A stretch of 64,000 nucleotides of DNA from Pseudovibrio sp. Alg231-02 (GTDB taxonomy: Bacteria; Pseudomonadota; Alphaproteobacteria; Rhizobiales; Stappiaceae). The translations under genes and the position numbers were made by a program. This document shows, one piece after another, positions 37,239 through 46,668 of this stretch. The notes beneath the pieces are model-generated. The model was not told the DNA's origin, did not search any database, and saw only the letters and a program-made list of their open reading frames with translations. Numbering within the stretch: the first letter of the stretch is position 1; each line of letters begins with the position of its first letter. The stretch is from assembly GCF_900143565.1 (NCBI RefSeq), contig NZ_FREX01000007.1:62009-126008 (forward strand), read 5' to 3'.

Positions 37239-37611
37239 GCAACAACTAAACCAGACACTCCAACCAGAAAACCTTGATGCCGTGTTTGCAGCACTGGCCG
37301 ATCCTACGCGCCGTGCAATCCTGACCCGGCTCGCCAATGGAGACGCATCGGTCAACGAGCTGGCTGAGCCATTTTGCATGAGCCAGCCTGCCGTCTCAAA
37401 GCATCTGAAGGTTCTGGAACGGGCAGGGCTGGTTGAACGCGCCATAGACAAGCAACGCCGCCCGGCACGGCTCAAAGCCGAGCCCATGCGTGAGGCGGTT
37501 AAATGGCTGGAAGAGTTTAGCAAGTTCTGGTCATCCAGCTTCGATCAGCTGGATGATCTTCTGGAGGAATTGAAGAAATCCGAGAGTTGTGGAGGGAATT
37601 GGAATGAGTGA
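37237..37611 (+). CDS. ArsR-family regulator paired with SRPBCC protein
   Basis: A 124-residue winged-helix repressor of the ArsR/SmtB superfamily. The segment FAALADPTRRAILTRLA and the recognition helix MSQPAVSKHLKVLERAGLV are characteristic. No Cys-rich metal box is seen, so this is the common SRPBCC-associated type rather than a metal sensor. A longer frame from 37132 would begin inside the proC terminator; ATG at 37237 is preferred. It overlaps the SRPBCC gene by 8 nt. Confidence 0.88.
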   Translation: MQQLNQTLQPENLDAVFAALADPTRRAILTRLANGDASVNELAEPFCMSQPAVSKHLKVLERAGLVERAIDKQRRPARLKAEPMREAVKWLEEFSKFWSSSFDQLDDLLEELKKSESCGGNWNE

Positions 37612-38110
37612 ACTACCAACCTATGTACTGGAACGCACCTTTAACGCCTCGCGCGAGCTGGTTTGGCGTACATGGACCGAGCCGGATCTTATTTCGCGCT
37701 GGTACGGCCCTAACGTGGAAAGCATCGTCCACCAGCTGGACGTCAAACAAGGCGGCCTTTGGCTGCATGAGATGAAGTGGGGAGACAATTCCAACTTCCA
37801 ACGCGTTGAATATACAGAGGTCTCGAAACCTTCAAAACTGGTATGGCTGCATGCAACCTCTGACGCTGACTGGAATGTGATAGCCAGCCCGATGATGCAG
37901 GACTGGCCTCGTGTATTGCTGACGACCGTTACCTTCGAGCAAGACGGCGACCAGACCAAAATGCGCCTCACATGGGTTCCCCATGACGCCACAGAGGCCG
38001 AGATCGCCTGCTTCGAGGCAGCCATCGGCGGCATGAACCAAGGCTGGAATGCCGGTATGGGCCTACTGGAAGAACTGCTCGCCGAGCTTCAGGCAAGTTT
38101 GGCGACGTAA
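37604..38110 (+). CDS. SRPBCC (AHSA1-like) domain protein
   Basis: A 168-residue START/Bet v1-like fold protein of the activator-of-Hsp90-homologue group: N-terminal LERTFNASRELVWRTWTEPDLISRW (pattern of the family), central GGLWLHEMKWG and C-terminal GWNAGMGLLEELL. It likely binds a hydrophobic ligand or aids protein folding; role unknown. The ATG at 37604 has GGAGGG 7 nt upstream; its reading starts inside the arsR end, so the pair is co-translated. Confidence 0.87.
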   Translation: MSELPTYVLERTFNASRELVWRTWTEPDLISRWYGPNVESIVHQLDVKQGGLWLHEMKWGDNSNFQRVEYTEVSKPSKLVWLHATSDADWNVIASPMMQDWPRVLLTTVTFEQDGDQTKMRLTWVPHDATEAEIACFEAAIGGMNQGWNAGMGLLEELLAELQASLAT

Positions 38111-38134
38111 GTTGTAGTGGAGACCTCTCCTCAG

Positions 38135-38166
38135 CCCCGACCTCTCCCTTGGAGGCGGGGTTTTTT
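38135..38166 (+). terminator. Intrinsic terminator after SRPBCC gene
   Basis: CCCCGACCTC pairs with GAGGCGGGG (one bulge) and is followed by TTTTTT. It lies 24 nt past the stop codon. Confidence 0.8.
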
Positions 38167-38392
38167 CTTGCGCGGATTGTCGCATTCTCCCCCTCAGGCA
38201 ACAGCTTATGCGCAGAAATGTGCCCTATCGGAAATAATATAAGTATTTGCTCTCATTATATTTTTGCATATTACCGAGCGGAATAGTTCAAAATTTAATT
38301 TGTTATTAGTAAGTGCACCATACCCCTAAAACTAACAGTGGTATTCTCAGAAAATACCCGCAGCGGAAAATAAGAATAGCAACGGGGCACTT

Positions 38393-40102
38393 ATGCACTT
38401 TTCCGGAATTAACCTGACCACCAAAATAGCTTCAACCGTTTCATTTGCCATTGTCGTAACAATCGGTGTTCTTGTGCTGGCCGCAGACCTGTTACTCTGG
38501 GGTACGCTGAGCGATGAGGTGGACAAACGTCACAATATCAATCTTCGCATCGCGGCTGCACAGTTCCAGCAGGAACTCCCATCAGCAACCGTGAAGCTGG
38601 ATCACAATTCTAATGTTGCCAAAATCATCACAAATGATCCTCTGAGCTTTTCAGGGAACGATCTTGTTGACCAGATTGGGCATCTGACTGGCGAGACCGC
38701 AACTGTTTTTGTGTGGGATGACGCGACCCAGGATTACTGGCGCAAAACCACCAACATCAAAAACAAGAAGGGCGAACGCGCCGTCGATACACCACTCGGC
38801 AAGACTGGCAGTGTTTATCCAATTATCAAGTCCGGCAAGACCTTCCGCGGTGAAGCCGACATCCTCGGCATGGCCTATTACACCCTGTACCAACCAATCT
38901 TTGACAGCAACAATCGCGTGATTGGTATTCTTTATGTAGGCGTTGAAAAATCCCACATTGAAGCGCAGGTTGATAACGTCACCTGGAACCTGCTTTACGC
39001 TGCGCTTGGACTGGGGCTTGTTCTTGTTCTGATGGCCTACTTCGGCTTCAAGTTCATGCTGAAGCCGATTCCTGTGATGACAAAGGCCCTTCGTGATTTG
39101 TCCGAGAACAAGATGGACATCCAAATTGCGTATTCCACCCGCTCAGATGAGATTGGCGAAATGGCGCAAGCGATCGAAGTTCTGCGCCAGAACAACGTAG
39201 AGCGTATTCGCCTGCAAGAGCAAAGCGATGAGGAATCCGGTGCCCGCGAGGAACGTCAGAGCCGCATCGAGAACCTGTTGAGCCAGTTTGGTGCCGAAGT
39301 CACGCAAGCACTGCAGAGTGTGGATCAGCGTTCTGCGGAAATGGAACACACCGCCACCCGCCTGACCGGCATTGCAGAGGATTCTGCTCTGCGTTCCAAC
39401 ACCGCTCGTGATGCCTCCGAAGAAGCCTCAGCCAATGTGCAGACGGTTGCGACCGCAGCTGAAGAGCTGAGCGCCTCCATTGAAGAGATCAGCCGCCAGT
39501 TGGGTGAGACCAACCGTGTGGTGGGTGCCGCAACCAGTGGCGCAGAAGAAAGCAGCCAAAAGGTTCAGGCGCTTGACAGTGCTGCGCAAAAGATCGGCGA
39601 AGTCGTCAACCTCATCCGCGATATTGCGGAGCAGACCAACCTGCTGGCGCTCAACGCAACCATTGAAGCAGCACGTGCTGGTGAGATGGGCAAAGGCTTT
39701 GCAGTTGTGGCCTCCGAGGTTAAGGAGCTGGCAACCCAGACCTCCAAGGCAACCGAGGAAATCTCTGCGCAGATCTCAGGCATCCAGAACTCCTCCAAGG
39801 AAACCGTGGAAGCCATTGTTGGCATCAGCGACACCATGAGCGAAGTGAACAAACACGCCACCTCCATCGCCAATGCCGTTGAACAGCAGGGATCCGCGAC
39901 CATGGAAATCAGCGAGAACGTTCAGATGGCAGCACAGGGTACTCGCAGCGCAGCACACAACGTGAGCGAAGTGTCTGTGAAAGTGACGGAAACGCAGGAA
40001 GCGGCTTCTCAGGTGCTTGACGCATCGCAGGCAGTTGCATCCAACGCAGCGCTACTGCGCAAAACCATCAACTCCTTTATGGATGATATTCGTGCCGCCT
40101 AA
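38393..40102 (+). CDS. Methyl-accepting chemotaxis protein with Cache sensor
   Basis: A 569-residue chemoreceptor. Two membrane helices (about 12-35 and 200-223) flank a periplasmic single-Cache-like domain with [19 protein letters not shown] and [16 protein letters not shown], the Cache_3-Cache_2 fusion pattern. A HAMP domain and a long signalling hairpin follow, with the conserved tip [23 protein letters not shown]. It senses a small solute and controls CheA. The ligand is unknown; marine relatives often bind carboxylates or amines. No CheB/R pentapeptide is seen at the C-terminus. Transcribed alone with its own terminator. Confidence 0.93.
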   Translation: MHFSGINLTTKIASTVSFAIVVTIGVLVLAADLLLWGTLSDEVDKRHNINLRIAAAQFQQELPSATVKLDHNSNVAKIITNDPLSFSGNDLVDQIGHLTGETATVFVWDDATQDYWRKTTNIKNKKGERAVDTPLGKTGSVYPIIKSGKTFRGEADILGMAYYTLYQPIFDSNNRVIGILYVGVEKSHIEAQVDNVTWNLLYAALGLGLVLVLMAYFGFKFMLKPIPVMTKALRDLSENKMDIQIAYSTRSDEIGEMAQAIEVLRQNNVERIRLQEQSDEESGAREERQSRIENLLSQFGAEVTQALQSVDQRSAEMEHTATRLTGIAEDSALRSNTARDASEEASANVQTVATAAEELSASIEEISRQLGETNRVVGAATSGAEESSQKVQALDSAAQKIGEVVNLIRDIAEQTNLLALNATIEAARAGEMGKGFAVVASEVKELATQTSKATEEISAQISGIQNSSKETVEAIVGISDTMSEVNKHATSIANAVEQQGSATMEISENVQMAAQGTRSAAHNVSEVSVKVTETQEAASQVLDASQAVASNAALLRKTINSFMDDIRAA

Positions 40103-40136
40103 GCACTATGCCTCTTAGGAGCGAAATGACTTGAAG

Positions 40137-40171
40137 AGGCCCTGCATTCCATTGGTGATGCAGGGCCTTTT
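40137..40171 (+). terminator. Intrinsic terminator after chemoreceptor gene
   Basis: Perfect 11-bp stem AGGCCCTGCAT / ATGCAGGGCCT, 10-nt loop, then TTTT. Confidence 0.88.
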
Positions 40172-40250
40172 ACATTCAAACGAAATGATCATCGCCCGTT
40201 CACTCGCCTGTTTTTACAAGTGAGGCACTGATAGACCAGCTGGAGAACAC

Positions 40251-41285
40251 ATGAAAAACCTCAAATCAAAACTCCAGCTTATAGCCTGTATGTTGCTTGC
40301 GAGCGTGGGCTTATTACTGACGAGCGGTCATTTCACTGCGGCCTTAGCGTCTGATCAGGACCTGATTCTCATTGCTGCGCCATCAATTGCTGATACCTAC
40401 GATGATCCCGAGTATGCAGCGCTGTTTCAGGATATCGTGGATTTCGACATCGCCTACGCAAATGCTGTTTATGGCAACGACGAGGTGCGGATCGTTGTAG
40501 ATGCACAGACTCGGTCTTACTTCAAAGGCAAGGTGCCGGACGAAGTTCTTATCAATGACTATCTCCCGCACATTTGGGCGCGGGATTACACCGTCATCAA
40601 CCCAGACAAACCGGTTCAGTTCCGTTATACTCCTGTCACCTTTGAAGGTGATCAGGCGGTCGCAGATGAAATGCAGGGCGGCTTCAATGCCTTTGCCAAT
40701 GCGAAGGGGCTGACGTTTGCTCAAACCGACTACCTGTTGGATGGCGGTAATATCGTTGATAACCACGCAGGCCGGGTGATCACCACAACGCGCTTTCTGG
40801 AAGACAATGACCTGTCCTATGAAGACGGTAAGGCAGTTTTGAAGGAGCTGCTGAACGCTAAGGAAGTTGCAATCTTGCCTCCCGATGAAGAGGTGATGGC
40901 TCACAGCGATGGCATGGTGATGTTTGCGGAAGACAACACCATCATCCTCAACCGCTATGACGCCCCCATGAGGACCGAGATCACCGAGGAACTGGAGGCA
41001 TCTTTTCCTGGCATCAAGATTGTTGAAGTGGACGCTATGTGGGATGAAGACGATCTGTCCAGCGCCTGCGGGGTCAACGTCAACGCGACGATGACCAGCC
41101 AATTCATCTACATGCCGCATTTTGGCGACCAGAACAGCGATGATGTGCTAGAGACCATCCAAGCCAACACCAGCAAGACGGTTATTCCGGTACCAGCCAA
41201 CAAAGTGTGTAAGCTGGGCGGCTCAGTGCGTTGCCTCACCCTTCAGCTGAAAGGCAAAGCAGCGCAGGCAATTCTGAAAGATTAG
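40251..41285 (+). CDS. Exported agmatine deiminase (PPAD) family protein
   Basis: A 344-residue protein with a hydrophobic N-terminal signal (cleavage near ALAS, residues 31-34) and a guanidine-modifying-enzyme fold. Active-site blocks are WARDYT (109-114), DGGN (164-167), AHSDG (217-221) and the nucleophile Cys C328 in GGSVRCLT, as in agmatine deiminase and peptidyl-arginine deiminase relatives. Agmatine deiminase proper is cytosolic; a periplasmic or secreted form suggests a role on external guanidines or on peptidyl arginine. Two Cys pairs (C273, C320) could form a disulfide, which fits export. Transcribed alone between two terminators or ends. Confidence 0.82.
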   Translation: MKNLKSKLQLIACMLLASVGLLLTSGHFTAALASDQDLILIAAPSIADTYDDPEYAALFQDIVDFDIAYANAVYGNDEVRIVVDAQTRSYFKGKVPDEVLINDYLPHIWARDYTVINPDKPVQFRYTPVTFEGDQAVADEMQGGFNAFANAKGLTFAQTDYLLDGGNIVDNHAGRVITTTRFLEDNDLSYEDGKAVLKELLNAKEVAILPPDEEVMAHSDGMVMFAEDNTIILNRYDAPMRTEITEELEASFPGIKIVEVDAMWDEDDLSSACGVNVNATMTSQFIYMPHFGDQNSDDVLETIQANTSKTVIPVPANKVCKLGGSVRCLTLQLKGKAAQAILKD

Positions 41286-41317
41286 GTCAGCCAACACGGG
41301 TCACTGCTCTGCTGCAC

Positions 41318-41959
41318 TCAGAAAATCTGGTTGATTGCATCCAGAAGGCCCAGTGTCGCTGTTAGCAGCAAAAAACCACCCAAGCCCGGCACGATCCAGT
41401 TGAACACCTTGCTTTCATCAAAGACCTGAAGCGAGATCTGCCCCAGAAAGCCGTAGGCTAAAAAGCAGATCAGAGCGATCAGCCCAATGGGCAGAAAAAC
41501 AGAGCTCAACGCCCCAACGCTTGCTACAATTTCGCTGTTAACGAACTGCGGAAACAAAGCCACAAAAAACAGGATCGCTTTTGGGTTGAAGAAGGCAATC
41601 AGAAAACCTGTCTGAAATCCCTCTGTCGCTTTGGAAAGCTGTTTTTCCGGTCCTGCAGTATCCAACCGAAAACTGCTGCCGTGGCGGATAAAGATGTAGC
41701 CGATATAGGCGATATACAGCGCTCCAACCGCCTGCACTGTGAGCAGAACCCGAGGCTCCAGCGACACCACGGAGCGGAAGGCAAAAAAGGCAATCAGGGC
41801 TTGCCCTAAAGAGGCGGTGACATTCCCCAGTGCGGGCGGAACAACACCGTTCACGCCCCCCCGGGCGCCCTCAGCAAATGCAAGCGCCATGCTGGGACCG
41901 GGGATGATCGACACAGAGAAAATAGCTATGCAATACAAGATGAGTTGGTCTGCACTCAT
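41318..41959 (-). CDS. LysE-family amino acid exporter
   Basis: A 213-residue membrane protein of the LysE/RhtB family with six predicted helices; the signature SIIPGPSMALAFAEGARGG is at the N-terminus, and the GFLIAFFNPKAILFFVALFPQFV segment is characteristic. It exports amino acids or homoserine lactone-like compounds. Its ATG directly follows the TAA of a short open frame (41960-42118) on the same strand. Confidence 0.9.
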   Translation of the reverse strand: MSADQLILYCIAIFSVSIIPGPSMALAFAEGARGGVNGVVPPALGNVTASLGQALIAFFAFRSVVSLEPRVLLTVQAVGALYIAYIGYIFIRHGSSFRLDTAGPEKQLSKATEGFQTGFLIAFFNPKAILFFVALFPQFVNSEIVASVGALSSVFLPIGLIALICFLAYGFLGQISLQVFDESKVFNWIVPGLGGFLLLTATLGLLDAINQIF

Positions 41960-42118
41960 TTAAATTCTTTCAATAACATTCTGGCGATTGCTCGCGGTGT
42001 TGTCGTGACTGATCATACCTGTTTGAATCGCCTTTCCAATTTTAAAACCTTCATGGATGTAGTCATCAATAACTTTCTGGCCTTCTCCCTTTTTCAGGAG
42101 CCTGACAATATGGCCCAT
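41960..42118 (-). CDS. Short ORF coupled to LysE gene (52 residues)
   Basis: A 52-residue frame starting MGHIVRLLKKGEGQ and ending IERI, with a good GGGGGAC ribosome site 7 nt before its ATG. Its TAA touches the ATG of the lysE-family gene, so translation would couple the two. Composition is protein-like (Lys, Ile, Asp). I do not recognise it; it could also be a remnant. Confidence is limited by length. Confidence 0.42.
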   Translation of the reverse strand: MGHIVRLLKKGEGQKVIDDYIHEGFKIGKAIQTGMISHDNTASNRQNVIERI

Positions 42119-42145
42119 GAACACGTCCCCCAAAATGGAAAGACA

Positions 42146-42340
42146 CTACTCATGTTCACCCTCAATAATCAGGGCTTCATCGACTAAATCTTGTAATGTC
42201 GAAATCTGAGCAGCATCCACGTCTCCTGCGTCGAGCATGGCTTGGAGACGGTCTTTTTTCAAGCCTTCATAGAACAGCGGAAGGGAGGCTTAGATTATCC
42301 TTATCTACTCTTGCCCGAATAATACTCTTTTGTTTCTGCA
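42146..42340 (-). pseudogene. Possible frameshifted short gene remnant
   Basis: Just upstream of the 52-residue frame, a protein-like segment (YEGLKKDRLQAMLDAGD, then LQDLVDEALIIEGEHE) runs open without a usable start. A second protein-like piece (QKQKSIIRARVDKDNLSLPSAVL) occupies another frame immediately before it. Joined, they would give about 65 residues, suggesting a single frameshift in a small gene. Family unknown; weak evidence. Confidence 0.28.
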
Positions 42341-42369
42341 CTACTGTTCACGCTAAAGAGTTTTCGCGG

Positions 42370-43224
42370 CTATTCCGGTTCTTTTTTCTTTGCAATCACC
42401 AGCTGACCGGCGATTGGATGTCCTTGTTCCAAACGTAGGACCATTTCAGTGCGATCAAGGAGTTCGAGATTGTTCTGCTTCAGCAGGTTCTGAAGGTAAT
42501 CCTGCGAGTGGGCATAGCGACAATATTTTCCCATGAGATAAGGCTGGCCGCCAAACGCCTCTTCCGGCTGGGTCTCCGTTGAAAAGAGGAAAATACCACC
42601 GGGAGCCATGTTTCGGGCGATATTTAAAAACATCTCATCCAAAGTCCCATTATATGGAATGACATCTGTCGAGATCACAAGGTCCCAGGGCTCATGGCGG
42701 CTTTGCTTCAGAAACTGAGTGATCTCGCCTTCATGCAAGACATCATAAATCTCTTTCTCTCTTGCTTTCTCAAGCATCTCTGCAGAAAGGTCTAAACCGA
42801 TTTTGTGAGTGACCTGATCCTTGAGCACCTCACAGCAAAGTCCTGTTCCACAACCAAGGTCCAGCATTCGCTTGAAAGGCCCAACCTCAAGCGCAGCCAT
42901 TCTCTCCTTAACTTTTTCGGGGAGGGCGTACTTCAGGCCGTCCAGCAGCCTTTTGTCATAGGTCTCAGACATTTGGCCAAACAGCATCAGTACATGTGCC
43001 TCGGGCATGCAGCTGGGTACATTGCCTTTGCCAATAGCTGCCAAATGAAGTGAAGCACCAACACTATCATCTGGATCATTGCGCAGAATGTGCTCAAAAG
43101 CCTCTGCTGCTTCATCATACTTGCCTGCAGCTTCCAAGTCCAAAGCGTTGTTCAGCTCAAAAAAACTGGAAAGAATATCTGCAACCGGATCAAACTGATT
43201 TTCGTCGTCAATACCATTTTTCAT
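42370..43224 (-). CDS. Methyltransferase with N-terminal TPR-like region
   Basis: A 284-residue protein. The first 75 residues resemble a TPR pair (LEAAGKYDEAAEAFEHILRNDPDD), followed by a class I SAM-dependent methyltransferase with motif I MLDLGCGTGLCCE and the acidic loop GLDLSAEMLEKA. It is a known architecture of predicted TPR-methyltransferases whose targets are unknown. It stands alone; no operon partner is obvious. Confidence 0.87.
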   Translation of the reverse strand: MKNGIDDENQFDPVADILSSFFELNNALDLEAAGKYDEAAEAFEHILRNDPDDSVGASLHLAAIGKGNVPSCMPEAHVLMLFGQMSETYDKRLLDGLKYALPEKVKERMAALEVGPFKRMLDLGCGTGLCCEVLKDQVTHKIGLDLSAEMLEKAREKEIYDVLHEGEITQFLKQSRHEPWDLVISTDVIPYNGTLDEMFLNIARNMAPGGIFLFSTETQPEEAFGGQPYLMGKYCRYAHSQDYLQNLLKQNNLELLDRTEMVLRLEQGHPIAGQLVIAKKKEPE

Positions 43225-43439
43225 GACTACAGCTCTCTGGTTTTATTAGAGCGAAGTGAGCCATAAAACACTTAATTACCTATCCGCACAGTCCAGTTGA
43301 TCTTTCGAAAACTGTAATCAGTGCGTGATTGGCTGCCACTATTCCATGCTTTTGATCTCTCAAGGAAACGTGGCGATATCGCAATTTTAAAATGGAATTT
43401 GAAGAGGCTCTATGAGCCATGAGGAGGAGGGAATTAAAG

Positions 43440-43469
43440 GCGTCAGTCCACGGCAACGCGGACTGACGC
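43440..43469 (-). terminator. Stem-loop after SCP2-like gene
   Basis: GCGTCAGTCC / GGACTGACGC, exact 10-bp stem with a 10-nt loop, 9 nt past the stop of the SCP2 gene on the minus strand; a short T-rich stretch follows. Confidence 0.78.
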
Positions 43470-43478
43470 TATATTTGC

Positions 43479-43769
43479 TTAGCCGAGGATTTTGCCAAGG
43501 CTCATGGCAACCATCTTGTCGCCGCCGATCTTGATTTTACCCATCATCACAGCTGTCATAGGGTTGACGGAACCATCCACCAAGCCTTTGAAGGTCTTCG
43601 CAGAGCAAGAGATTGTGCAATCAGCCTCTGCTTCTTCTGCGCGCGCGCCGTTCTCGTCGACAATGATGAAGCCCTCATCCTTGATGTTGAGCGCGATCGA
43701 CTTTGACATATCGACGCCATCAAGCTTGCCGTTGATTCCGGATACGATCTTCTGGATGAATTCGGACAT
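43479..43769 (-). CDS. SCP2-like sterol/lipid carrier domain protein
   Basis: A 96-residue stand-alone SCP-2 domain: strands around SIALNIKDEGFIIVDENGA, ADCTISCSAKTFKGLVDG, and the end PMTAVMMGKIKIGGDKMVAMSLGKIL are typical. Such small proteins bind acyl or sterol-like lipids, and in alphaproteobacteria are often single genes. No partner is adjacent. Confidence 0.9.
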   Translation of the reverse strand: MSEFIQKIVSGINGKLDGVDMSKSIALNIKDEGFIIVDENGARAEEAEADCTISCSAKTFKGLVDGSVNPMTAVMMGKIKIGGDKMVAMSLGKILG

Positions 43770-43885
43770 CTGTTCCTCTGGCTATTTTCTGTTTAGGGAG
43801 GGCAGGACCCTCCAAATTATTGCAGCTACCTAACTCTATTGCCCGCAAACTACAAGCGCCTCAATGGTCTAGTATAGGTTAACGC

Positions 43886-44722
43886 CTAAACCAATTCGTC
43901 ATAGTGCCAAGCAATATGGTCCTGCATAAAGGACGCAATGCAATAGTAGCTGTGATCGTAGCCACCATGCATGCGCAGGGTCAGATCAACGCCTTCATCG
44001 CGGCAAACCTTCTCAAAGACCCAAGGTTTCAGCTGCTCTTCCAGGAAGCTATCAGCAGACCCCTGATCGATCAGGATACGGCCTTTCCAGCCGCGGGACT
44101 TGACCAGTTCACAGGCATCATAATTTGCCCAGGTGGAACGGTCTTCACCGAGGTAACCAGAGAAGGCCTTCTCACCCCATGGGCAATTAATTGGGTTCAC
44201 AATCGGTGCAAACGCGGACACACTTTTGAACAGGCCCGGATTTTTCAGCGCGAGGGTCAATGCCCCATGACCACCCATGGAATGACCAGTCAGGCCCAGA
44301 GCGCTCAGGTCGATAGGGAAGTGTTCTTCCAAAATCTCCGGCAGTTCCTGCGTGATGTACTCTTCCATGCGGTAGTGCTTGGCCCACGGCTCCTGTGTGG
44401 CGTTCAGGTAGAAGCCGGCGCTTTTGCCCATGTCCCAGCCATCATCATCCGCCACATCGTCGCCACGCGGAGATGTATCCGGTGCAACGATGATCATGCC
44501 CATCTCTGCGGCTGCACGCTGGCTGCCTGCTTTGGAGACCATGTTTTCCCAGGTGCAGGTGAGACCGGAGAGGAACATCAGAGTTGGACATTCTTCGCCA
44601 TTCAGGGCACGGCGCGGCAGAAACACCGCAAATTCCATCGGGGTGCCAGTGGACTTGCTGTCATGGCGATAAACACGCTGCTCGCCATCAAAACAGCGCC
44701 AGCTTTGGATCAGCTCAATCAT
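43886..44722 (-). CDS. fghA: S-formylglutathione hydrolase
   Basis: A 278-residue esterase D-type alpha/beta hydrolase. The nucleophile is in GHSMGGHG, the acid in DQGSADSFL and the His in GGYDHSYY. It hydrolyses S-formylglutathione to formate and glutathione. A seven-codon longer frame starts at 44743; ATG at 44722 with an AGAGAG site is preferred. It follows the class III alcohol dehydrogenase gene, completing glutathione-dependent formaldehyde oxidation. Confidence 0.94.
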   Translation of the reverse strand: MIELIQSWRCFDGEQRVYRHDSKSTGTPMEFAVFLPRRALNGEECPTLMFLSGLTCTWENMVSKAGSQRAAAEMGMIIVAPDTSPRGDDVADDDGWDMGKSAGFYLNATQEPWAKHYRMEEYITQELPEILEEHFPIDLSALGLTGHSMGGHGALTLALKNPGLFKSVSAFAPIVNPINCPWGEKAFSGYLGEDRSTWANYDACELVKSRGWKGRILIDQGSADSFLEEQLKPWVFEKVCRDEGVDLTLRMHGGYDHSYYCIASFMQDHIAWHYDELV

Positions 44723-44737
44723 AATAGCTCTCTTACA

Positions 44738-44782
44738 GCGCATTCCCGAAAAACGGTTCCGGTTTTCAGATAAGAATACGCA
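44738..44782. repeat. Rhizobial-type palindromic intergenic repeat
   Basis: A 45-nt element with outer arms GCGCATTC / GAATACGC and inner GAAAA / TTTTC pairing around CGGTTCCGG. It strongly resembles the short palindromic repeat scattered between genes in Rhizobiales genomes (the GAAAA-CCGGTT-C-GGTTTTC type). It lies between adh and fghA and may form a stable RNA stem-loop there. Only one copy was noticed in the window. Confidence 0.7.
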
Positions 44783-44851
44783 TTAAAATGAAGGCCTAAG
44801 CAGAACAGAAGTCCGCTTAGACCTTATCAATACGAAAACCCAGAGTATGGC

Positions 44852-45961
44852 TTAAAACGTCACAACCGAACGGATGGACTTGCCTTCATGCATCAGATCA
44901 AACGCAGTGTTGATCTCATCCAGTGGCATGGTGTGGGTGATCATGTGGTCAATGTCGATCTTGCCATCCATGTACCAGTCCACGATCTTCGGCACATCCG
45001 TACGACCACGCGCGCCGCCGAAGGCAGTGCCTCTCCAGGAACGACCTGTCACCAACTGGAATGGACGGGTGGAGATTTCCTGACCAGCACCAGCAACACC
45101 GATAATGATGCTTTCGCCCCAGCCTTTGTGAGAGCACTCAAGTGCCTGACGCATGGTGGTTGGGTGGCCAATACACTCAAAGGTGTAGTCCGCACCGCCG
45201 CCTGTCAGGTCAACAAGGTAAGGAACCAGATCGCCTTCAACTTCCTTCGGGTTGACGAAGTCAGTCATGCCATACTGTTCCGCAAGCGCCTTTTTGGCTG
45301 GGTTGAGGTCAACACCAACAATCTGGTCAGCACCGATCAGACGCAGGCCCTGCACAACGTTAAGACCAATACCGCCAAGACCGAACACAATCGCCTTACA
45401 CCCCGGCTCAGCCTTTGCTGTGTTGATCACCGCGCCAACGCCAGTGGTTACACCACAACCAATGTAGCAAACCTTATCAAACGGCGCGTCCTTGCGGATC
45501 TTCGCCAGAGAAATTTCAGGCAGAACAGTGAAGTTGGAGAAGGTGCTGGTGCCCATGTAGTGGTGAATCTTCTCACCATTGATGGAGAAGCGGCTGGACC
45601 CGTCTGGCATGACGCCTGCACCCTGTGTGGAGCGGATGGACTGACACAGGTTGGTCTTCGGGTTGAGGCAGTACTCACACTCACGGCATTCCGGCGTATA
45701 AAGCGGGATCACGTGATCACCCGGCTTCAACGAGGTAACGCCTTTGCCCACTTCGCGCACAATGCCTGCGCCTTCGTGGCCTAAAATGGCTGGGAACAGA
45801 CCTTCCGGATCATCACCGGACAAGGTGAAGGCGTCTGTATGACAGATACCTGTTGCCATGATTTCAACCAGAACCTCAAAAGGCTTCGGGCCGTCCAGCT
45901 GAACTGTCTCGATGGAAAGAGGGGCTCCGGCTTTATAAGCAACAGCGGCGCGTGTATCCAT
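44852..45961 (-). CDS. S-(hydroxymethyl)glutathione dehydrogenase / class III alcohol dehydrogenase
   Basis: A 369-residue zinc alcohol dehydrogenase, usual class III length. Catalytic zinc ligands are C40 (GICHTD), H62-E63 (GHEG) and the later Cys; the structural zinc site C92, C95, C98, C106 is complete. The NAD-binding [12 protein letters not shown] is present. It oxidises S-hydroxymethylglutathione formed from formaldehyde. Promoter lies in the 260 nt upstream; the downstream gene is fghA. Confidence 0.95.
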   Translation of the reverse strand: MDTRAAVAYKAGAPLSIETVQLDGPKPFEVLVEIMATGICHTDAFTLSGDDPEGLFPAILGHEGAGIVREVGKGVTSLKPGDHVIPLYTPECRECEYCLNPKTNLCQSIRSTQGAGVMPDGSSRFSINGEKIHHYMGTSTFSNFTVLPEISLAKIRKDAPFDKVCYIGCGVTTGVGAVINTAKAEPGCKAIVFGLGGIGLNVVQGLRLIGADQIVGVDLNPAKKALAEQYGMTDFVNPKEVEGDLVPYLVDLTGGGADYTFECIGHPTTMRQALECSHKGWGESIIIGVAGAGQEISTRPFQLVTGRSWRGTAFGGARGRTDVPKIVDWYMDGKIDIDHMITHTMPLDEINTAFDLMHEGKSIRSVVTF

Positions 45962-46221
45962 ATTGTGAACCTATACGTCTTGTTATAGACCCGCCGGATG
46001 TGGCGGGACCTCCCCAAAATTGATTAGAGCGGCGCACACCTCCCGCGTGTCACCCCTAAACTTGCACCAGTAACTTATAACGCGCAGAACCACGAATTGC
46101 ATCAGCGAATTCAGGAGTTTTGCGTAGAGACTAAAGTTAGTAACAAACAACATATTTGAGTGCACAGAGTGGACGTCATTGCGCTATTCAATCATTGCTT
46201 TGTTGTCTTCAGGAGAAAAAT

Positions 46222-46668
46222 ATGAGTGGCATGACAAAGAGCAAGATTCTCGAGTTTTCGCGCGGGTATCCGGTTTATCTTTTTGCGCTGACGCTCGCAG
46301 GCATCACGGCTTGTCTCACCTTCTACCTGCTTGCTATTTTTCCTCCTGTCGGCTTTGTGATCTTGTATATTCTGCAAGACAGGATCCCGCTCACAACGAT
46401 CATCCCTTTCATTGCAGGGCCCGCTCTACCGGCTGCCATTGTCTTTCATCTTATTCTCAGAAGAACACGGCTCAGACTCCCCGTTGGCGCCACCCTAATC
46501 AGCTATTTGGCTGGCACGAGCACAGCCATTTTGCTCATGCTCGTCATCGCAACGCCGTCAGTTACAATCCTCGAAGGTTTCCTCATCTTCATGGGTATTG
46601 CCTGCACAATAGGTTACGCGTTCGTCTATTGGCAGCGCATTCCAAAACGCTCTAAAGCAGATACTTGA
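46222..46668 (+). CDS. Small membrane protein of unknown function
   Basis: A 148-residue protein with four predicted membrane helices and basic ends. I do not recognise a family. ATG at 46222 has AGGAG 6 nt upstream; an earlier in-frame start at 46156 lacks one. Its 3' end overlaps that of the yeiH-like gene by 17 nt on the other strand. Confidence 0.6.
   Translation: MSGMTKSKILEFSRGYPVYLFALTLAGITACLTFYLLAIFPPVGFVILYILQDRIPLTTIIPFIAGPALPAAIVFHLILRRTRLRLPVGATLISYLAGTSTAILLMLVIATPSVTILEGFLIFMGIACTIGYAFVYWQRIPKRSKADT

Noticed and set aside
44888-45784. 298-residue plus-strand open frame opposite the class III alcohol dehydrogenase
   Set aside because: Antisense shadow of a strongly recognised gene; no domain pattern.
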